Shown here: piece after piece, positions 1-6,282 of the stretch | Layout of the letters: the number at the start of each line of letters is the position of its first letter | Position numbering within the stretch: position 1 is the first letter of the stretch | NCBI GenBank assembly: GCA_902806105.1 | Contig: CADCVI010000178.1 | Location: 1 to 6,282, forward strand | Origin: an uncultured Rubrobacteraceae bacterium | GTDB lineage: Bacteria; Actinomycetota; Rubrobacteria; Rubrobacterales; Rubrobacteraceae | DNA: 6,282 nucleotides | Direction: 5' to 3' | Translations under genes and position numbers: made by a program | Notes under the pieces: model-generated | The model's input: the letters and a program-made list of their open reading frames with translations, nothing else | Database searches by the model: none | What the model was told of the DNA's origin: nothing

Positions 1-179
1 TGCATCCGGACGCCGGAGGCGACCACGAGCTGTTCCTGTTCGCCTGTGCCCTGATGGACAGCATGTGCGGGAAGCGTCGCGCCGGGCCGGGCCACGCCTT
101 CTCCCGGTGGCGGGGCAGCATGGACTCGTGGGCGTCGCGCAACCGGGAGGGACTGCGCAGGCCCCACCGCGGCCGGTAG
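1..179 (+). CDS. C-terminal fragment of an unidentified protein, possibly J-domain-like
   Basis: An open frame enters from the left edge, with its first whole codon at base 3, and ends at TAG 177-179, leaving 58 residues. Nearly every codon ends in G or C, as in the certain genes of the window, which supports real coding. The first visible residues are HPDAGGDHELF, followed by a short hydrophobic helix-like stretch (LFACALMDSM) and then a basic tail rich in Arg, Gly and Trp. HPD followed by GGD and a helix is the pattern at the end of helix II and start of helix III in DnaJ-type J-domains, so a J-domain protein that recruits an Hsp70 is possible. Helix I and most of helix II would lie outside the window, and the helix III match is loose, so this is only a suggestion. 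The gene converges on the small minus-strand gene that ends at 224. Confidence 0.6.
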   Translation, partial: HPDAGGDHELFLFACALMDSMCGKRRAGPGHAFSRWRGSMDSWASRNREGLRRPHRGR

Positions 180-180
180 G

Positions 181-199
181 CCTGGGTTTCGCTCCCAGG
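181..199. terminator. Inverted repeat between convergent genes, possible terminator
   Basis: A perfect 6-bp inverted repeat, CCTGGG (181-186) and CCCAGG (194-199), encloses a 7-base loop. It starts one base after the stop of the left-hand gene and lies 25 bases beyond the stop of the minus-strand gene, where a shared terminator would be expected. Neither side has a T-tract, so it is not a classic intrinsic terminator. Hairpins without a U-tract are often proposed to terminate transcription in actinobacteria. The stem is short and could occur by chance in GC-rich DNA. Confidence 0.35.
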
Positions 200-223
200 A
201 GTACGCCCGCCAGAGGCAAGCGC

Positions 224-442
224 TTACTGGGATTGCTGCTGCTGGGACTGCTGCATGCTCTGTATCACCTGCCATACAAGATCCCCGGCCTCCCGCTGCA
301 TCTTGATCGCCTCGGTCTGACCCGGGCTCTGCATCTCCAGCATGTTCTGCACCTTGCGGATGTCCGTCAGCGCCCGCCCCATGAGCTGCACCGGGTTCGG
401 CTGCTGTTGCCCGCCCTGTTGCTGCTGACCGCCCTCTGCCAC
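224..442 (-). CDS. Small glutamine-rich protein of unknown function (72 aa)
   Basis: The gene reads from GTG (442-440) to TAA (226-224). An AGGAG at 448-452 (minus sense), part of a longer GGGAGAGGAG, lies 5 bases before the start and fixes it. The protein has 21 Gln in 72 residues, clustered at both ends: a Gly/Gln head at residues 4-14 and a Gln/Ser tail from about 63 to 72. Between them, residues 17-62 look like ordinary folded sequence, with two amphipathic helical stretches (around LMGRALTDIRKVQNMLEM and EAIKMQREAGDLVWQVIQ) split by a Ser-Pro-Gly turn. There is no signal peptide, membrane segment or cysteine, so it is probably a cytoplasmic helical-hairpin protein with flexible polar ends. 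I recognise no family. It faces away from the gene at 651 and converges on the one ending at 179. The strong ribosome site and the structured core argue for a real gene despite its small size. Confidence 0.75.
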   Translation of the reverse strand: MAEGGQQQQGGQQQPNPVQLMGRALTDIRKVQNMLEMQSPGQTEAIKMQREAGDLVWQVIQSMQQSQQQQSQ

Positions 443-650
443 GGGGTCTCCTCTCCCTCTGATCTCTGGCCGCGGTTCGCGTATCCGCGCGCCTTCTGTC
501 CCGCTACGTTCTCTACCCGCAGCAGTCTCAAACTAGACCACGGAGGGATCGAGATCGTTACGGCAGGCGGCGTTTATGCCCCGGATGGCGGGGGCACTAA
601 GACGCAAAGACAACGATGGCGAGGTGTGCATTCTCTGATGGGAAACTGGC
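443..650. other. Divergent intergenic region, promoters not resolved
   Basis: These 208 bases separate the minus-strand Q-rich gene from the + strand gene at 651, so they should hold promoters for both directions. I find no convincing pair of -35 and -10 boxes on either strand. The stretch from about 530 to 650 is less GC-rich than the coding DNA, as promoter regions often are. On the minus strand, GTTT (533-530) and GGGTAG (518-513) resemble the two halves of a SigB-type promoter, but the 11-base gap is too short. No RNA gene is visible. Confidence 0.4.
448..457 (-). promoter_or_regulatory. Ribosome binding site of the Q-rich gene
   Basis: Read on the minus strand this is GGGAGAGGAG, with AGGAG ending 5 bases before the GTG start at 442. 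It is one of the clearest Shine-Dalgarno sequences in the window and is the main reason for accepting the small gene and its GTG start. Confidence 0.7.
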
Positions 651-1244
651 GTGACACAGCGAGAACCTGACGGCCGCCCGGAAGAGGGGGTGCGAGCCAG
701 GGCCACGAGCGAGGACGACACGGACGTCGTCCTCGACATCCCCGTGCTCAACGTCGAGGAGCTGGACCTCGAGGTCGAGGAGCTTAGGGCGCACATCTCC
801 GCCCGGGCGGAGCTGGCGGGCTTCCTGAACATCAACGTGGGCATGGACGCCTACGTCGACAAGGTGAAGCTGAACATCAAGGGTGTGGAGGCCCAGGTCC
901 AGCTGAAGGTGAAGCTGGAGAGGATCCTCGGCAGCATAGACCGCGCCCTGCAGGCCATAGAGAACAATCCCCAACTCCTAGACCCGGACTTCAGGAGATC
1001 CCAGGGGGATACCGGCGGGGAACAATCTGGCGAGGATGAGGGGCAGCGCGAGCTGACCGCCGGTTCGGAGGCAGAGCCCGGGGAGCCGGCGGAGAGTCCC
1101 GGGCGGGATGGTTCGGGGCCTGCGGCGACACCCGCGGCGAGGAAGAAGGCGGAGAAGCTCGGTCTGGACCTCTCGGCGGTGGAGGGTACCGGGGCCGGGG
1201 GCCGCGTCCTCGTGCGGGACGTGATGGAAGCCGCGGGCGGTTAG
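651..1244 (+). CDS. Conserved-looking protein with C-terminal E3-binding (PSBD) domain, no E2 catalytic domain
   Basis: The 197-residue product has three parts. Residues 26-110 form a regular, charged, non-membrane segment (including VLNVEELDLEVEELRAHIS and GVEAQVQLKVKLERIL) that looks like a conserved domain, though I cannot name it with certainty. Residues 111-157 are a low-complexity linker rich in Gly, Glu, Ser and Pro. Residues 158-195 match the peripheral subunit-binding (E3_binding) domain of 2-oxo acid dehydrogenase E2 subunits: an ATPAARKKAEKLGLDL first helix, the GTGAGGRV loop and a VRDVMEAA second helix. In E2 proteins this domain holds the E3 dihydrolipoyl dehydrogenase or E1. Here there is no lipoyl domain and no acyltransferase domain, so the protein is not an E2. 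It could dock onto E3, or use the small fold for another contact, perhaps DNA, as in the related C-terminal domain of Lsr2. The GTG start at 651 has a weak GGGA 7 bases upstream. GTG 690 is an alternative, and the first 13 codons look less GC-biased than the rest. Confidence 0.85.
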   Translation: MTQREPDGRPEEGVRARATSEDDTDVVLDIPVLNVEELDLEVEELRAHISARAELAGFLNINVGMDAYVDKVKLNIKGVEAQVQLKVKLERILGSIDRALQAIENNPQLLDPDFRRSQGDTGGEQSGEDEGQRELTAGSEAEPGEPAESPGRDGSGPAATPAARKKAEKLGLDLSAVEGTGAGGRVLVRDVMEAAGG

Positions 1245-1269
1245 CCCTCCACGGTCTAGATCCCGGGGT

Positions 1270-1275
1270 TACAAT
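1270..1275 (+). promoter_or_regulatory. Candidate -10 box upstream of the coiled-coil gene
   Basis: TACAAT differs from the TATAAT consensus at one position. It lies in the 62-base gap after the E3-binding gene and 31 bases before the GTG at 1307, which would give a leader of roughly 25 bases. I see no good -35 box at 16-18 bases upstream, so the gene may be read through from its upstream neighbour instead. Confidence 0.35.
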
Positions 1276-1290
1276 ACGCAAGGCATCGAC

Positions 1291-1296
1291 AGGAGG
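1291..1296 (+). promoter_or_regulatory. Ribosome binding site of the coiled-coil gene
   Basis: A full AGGAGG sits 10 bases before the GTG at 1307. The spacing is slightly long but usable, and no other in-frame start lies closer. It supports both the gene and its start. Confidence 0.65.
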
Positions 1297-1306
1297 ACAG
1301 ACGACG

Positions 1307-1630
1307 GTGGCGAAGTATTTCAAACAGAGCTCGGCGGAGATCATCTCAGAGCTACTCTCCGACGCCAAGGTCAAGCGCGTGCGGGAGTACGTGGGCGGCG
1401 AGGAGTTCAAGTCGGACCGGGAGCGTGTCCGTCAGGAGGCGGCCCGACGCCTGAAGAGCGTCCGCGACCGCTACCGCCAGAGGGGGCGCACCCCGGAGGT
1501 GGCCGCGAAGGAGCGGGAACTCACCCTCCGCCTCGCCGAGGTGGAGGCCGAGGCCGCCGAGCTGCGCGTCCGGCTCTCGGAACTTCTGGAGGAAGAGGAG
1601 AAGCTCCGCGCCGCCCTCGACGGGCTGTAG
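1307..1630 (+). CDS. Small charged coiled-coil protein of unknown function (107 aa)
   Basis: The gene runs from GTG, preceded by AGGAGG, to TAG 1628-1630, with the strong third-position GC bias of its neighbours. Residues 1-30 (with SAEIISELLSDAKVKRVREYVGG) look like a short helical region. Residues 34-62 are very basic, rich in Arg and Lys. From about 66 to the end a single acidic helix shows a clean 3-4 heptad pattern: L76, V79, A83, L86, L90, L93, L100, L104 and L107, interrupted only by E97. This predicts a dimeric or higher coiled coil. There is no signal peptide, membrane segment, cysteine or known catalytic motif. The basic middle could bind nucleic acid or an acidic partner, but that is inference. 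I do not recognise the family. The gene lies 62 bases after the E3-binding gene and 128 bases before the preferred gltB start, all on the same strand. A shared transcript is possible but not shown. Confidence 0.78.
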   Translation: MAKYFKQSSAEIISELLSDAKVKRVREYVGGEEFKSDRERVRQEAARRLKSVRDRYRQRGRTPEVAAKERELTLRLAEVEAEAAELRVRLSELLEEEEKLRAALDGL

Positions 1631-1688
1631 ACCGCCGTATTCCATAAGCCCTCTATCGCGCTAGTATGCAACGGGTTTGTTACGCCCT

Positions 1689-1716
1689 TGTGCTCCCTTC
1701 GTCCTTCGTGTAAAAA
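1689..1716 (+). promoter_or_regulatory. Weak candidate promoter for gltBD
   Basis: TTGTGC (1689-1694) and TAAAAA (1711-1716) are 16 bases apart and resemble -35 and -10 boxes at about half of the positions each. Transcription would start near 1723, giving a leader of about 36 bases before the TTG at 1759. The spacer holds a perfect tandem repeat, CCTTCGT twice (1696-1709). An alternative weak -10, TAGTAT, lies at 1662-1667. The gap of 128 bases before gltB makes a promoter here likely, but its exact position is uncertain. Confidence 0.25.
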
Positions 1717-1743
1717 GTGGGTTGCTTCCGTACCCCAGGCGCC

Positions 1744-1750
1744 GAAGGAG
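1744..1750 (+). promoter_or_regulatory. Ribosome binding site that fixes the gltB start at TTG 1759
   Basis: GAAGGAG lies 8 bases before TTG 1759, an ideal distance. The upstream in-frame GTG at 1717 has no purine-rich site before it. The GTG at 1750 overlaps this Shine-Dalgarno sequence itself. The site therefore selects the TTG. Confidence 0.7.
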
Positions 1751-1758
1751 TGGATTCG

Positions 1759-6236
<4,478 letters not shown>

Positions 6237-6237
<1 letters not shown>

Positions 6238-6282
6238 TGGGAGATCCCAAGGGGTTCTTGAAGATAGGGCGCAAGCCCACCC
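6237..6282 (+). CDS. gltD: Glutamate synthase small (beta) subunit, N-terminal fragment
   Basis: The frame starts at GTG 6237-6239, sharing one base with the gltB stop (TAGTG), and runs off the right edge after 15 codons. The visible residues, MGDPKGFLKIGRKPT, match the typical N-terminus of GltD proteins (M-G-[DN]-P-x-G-F-L-x-x-x-R). GltD carries FAD, an NAD(P)H site and two 4Fe-4S clusters, and passes electrons to the FMN of GltB. None of those parts lies inside the window. The identification rests on the N-terminal match, the ribosome site inside gltB and the usual gltB-gltD order, which together make it secure although short. Confidence 0.9.

Noticed and set aside
471..489. CGCGG / CCGCG inverted repeat in the divergent intergenic region
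   Set aside because: A 5-bp stem made only of G and C with a 9-base loop is expected by chance in DNA of this composition, and it has no T-tract or known operator match.
513..533. SigB-like GTTT and GGGTAG elements on the minus strand upstream of the Q-rich gene
   Set aside because: The gap between them is 11 bases, while known SigB-type promoters use about 14 or more between these elements. No second copy supports the idea.
65..670. Long + strand open frame of 201 codons across the left part of the window
   Set aside because: It runs antisense to the well-supported Q-rich gene and out of frame with the partial gene at 1-179. Its product is rich in Leu, Pro, His and Arg with no domain pattern, as expected of a shadow frame.
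991..1410. 139-codon minus-strand open frame spanning two + strand genes
   Set aside because: The product is mainly Pro, Arg, Ser and Ala, mirrors the linker of the E3-binding protein, and overlaps two genes with better support.
1631..1758. Possible riboswitch in the gltB leader, such as a glutamine-sensing RNA
   Set aside because: The leader is short and shows only a weak 4-bp hairpin (1719-1722 with 1732-1735). I could not find the conserved core of the glutamine riboswitch.

Overview
The window looks like chromosomal DNA from a GC-rich actinobacterium. The reading frames end almost every codon in G or C, and GTG and TTG starts are common. Rubrobacter or a close relative is my best guess, from the general character of the proteins, but no marker in the window proves it. 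I see no transposase, integrase, phage gene, CRISPR array, tRNA or rRNA.

Layout: the left edge holds the last 58 codons of a + strand gene. Its visible part begins with HPDAGGD, which resembles the HPD loop of a J-domain. It converges on a small, glutamine-rich gene on the minus strand (224-442), and a short perfect inverted repeat lies between them. A divergent intergenic region (443-650) follows. After it, all genes are on the + strand: a 197-residue protein with a conserved-looking N-terminal region, a low-complexity linker and a C-terminal E3-binding (peripheral subunit-binding) domain (651-1244); a 107-residue charged coiled-coil protein (1307-1630); and the glutamate synthase operon, with the complete large subunit gltB (1759-6237) and the first 15 codons of the small subunit gltD (6237 to the edge).

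GltB and GltD together form NAD(P)H-dependent glutamate synthase (GOGAT). It makes two glutamates from glutamine and 2-oxoglutarate and completes ammonium assimilation with glutamine synthetase. The two genes overlap by one base, and the gltD ribosome binding site lies inside the last gltB codons, so translation is probably coupled. The gltB start is best placed at a TTG (1759) with a well-spaced Shine-Dalgarno sequence. This gives a 16-residue propeptide before the catalytic cysteine.

The most unusual item is the E3-binding domain in a protein with no lipoyl or acyltransferase domain. The Q-rich protein and the coiled-coil protein are unrecognised. Nothing in the sequence ties these small genes functionally to gltBD; their proximity is the only link.
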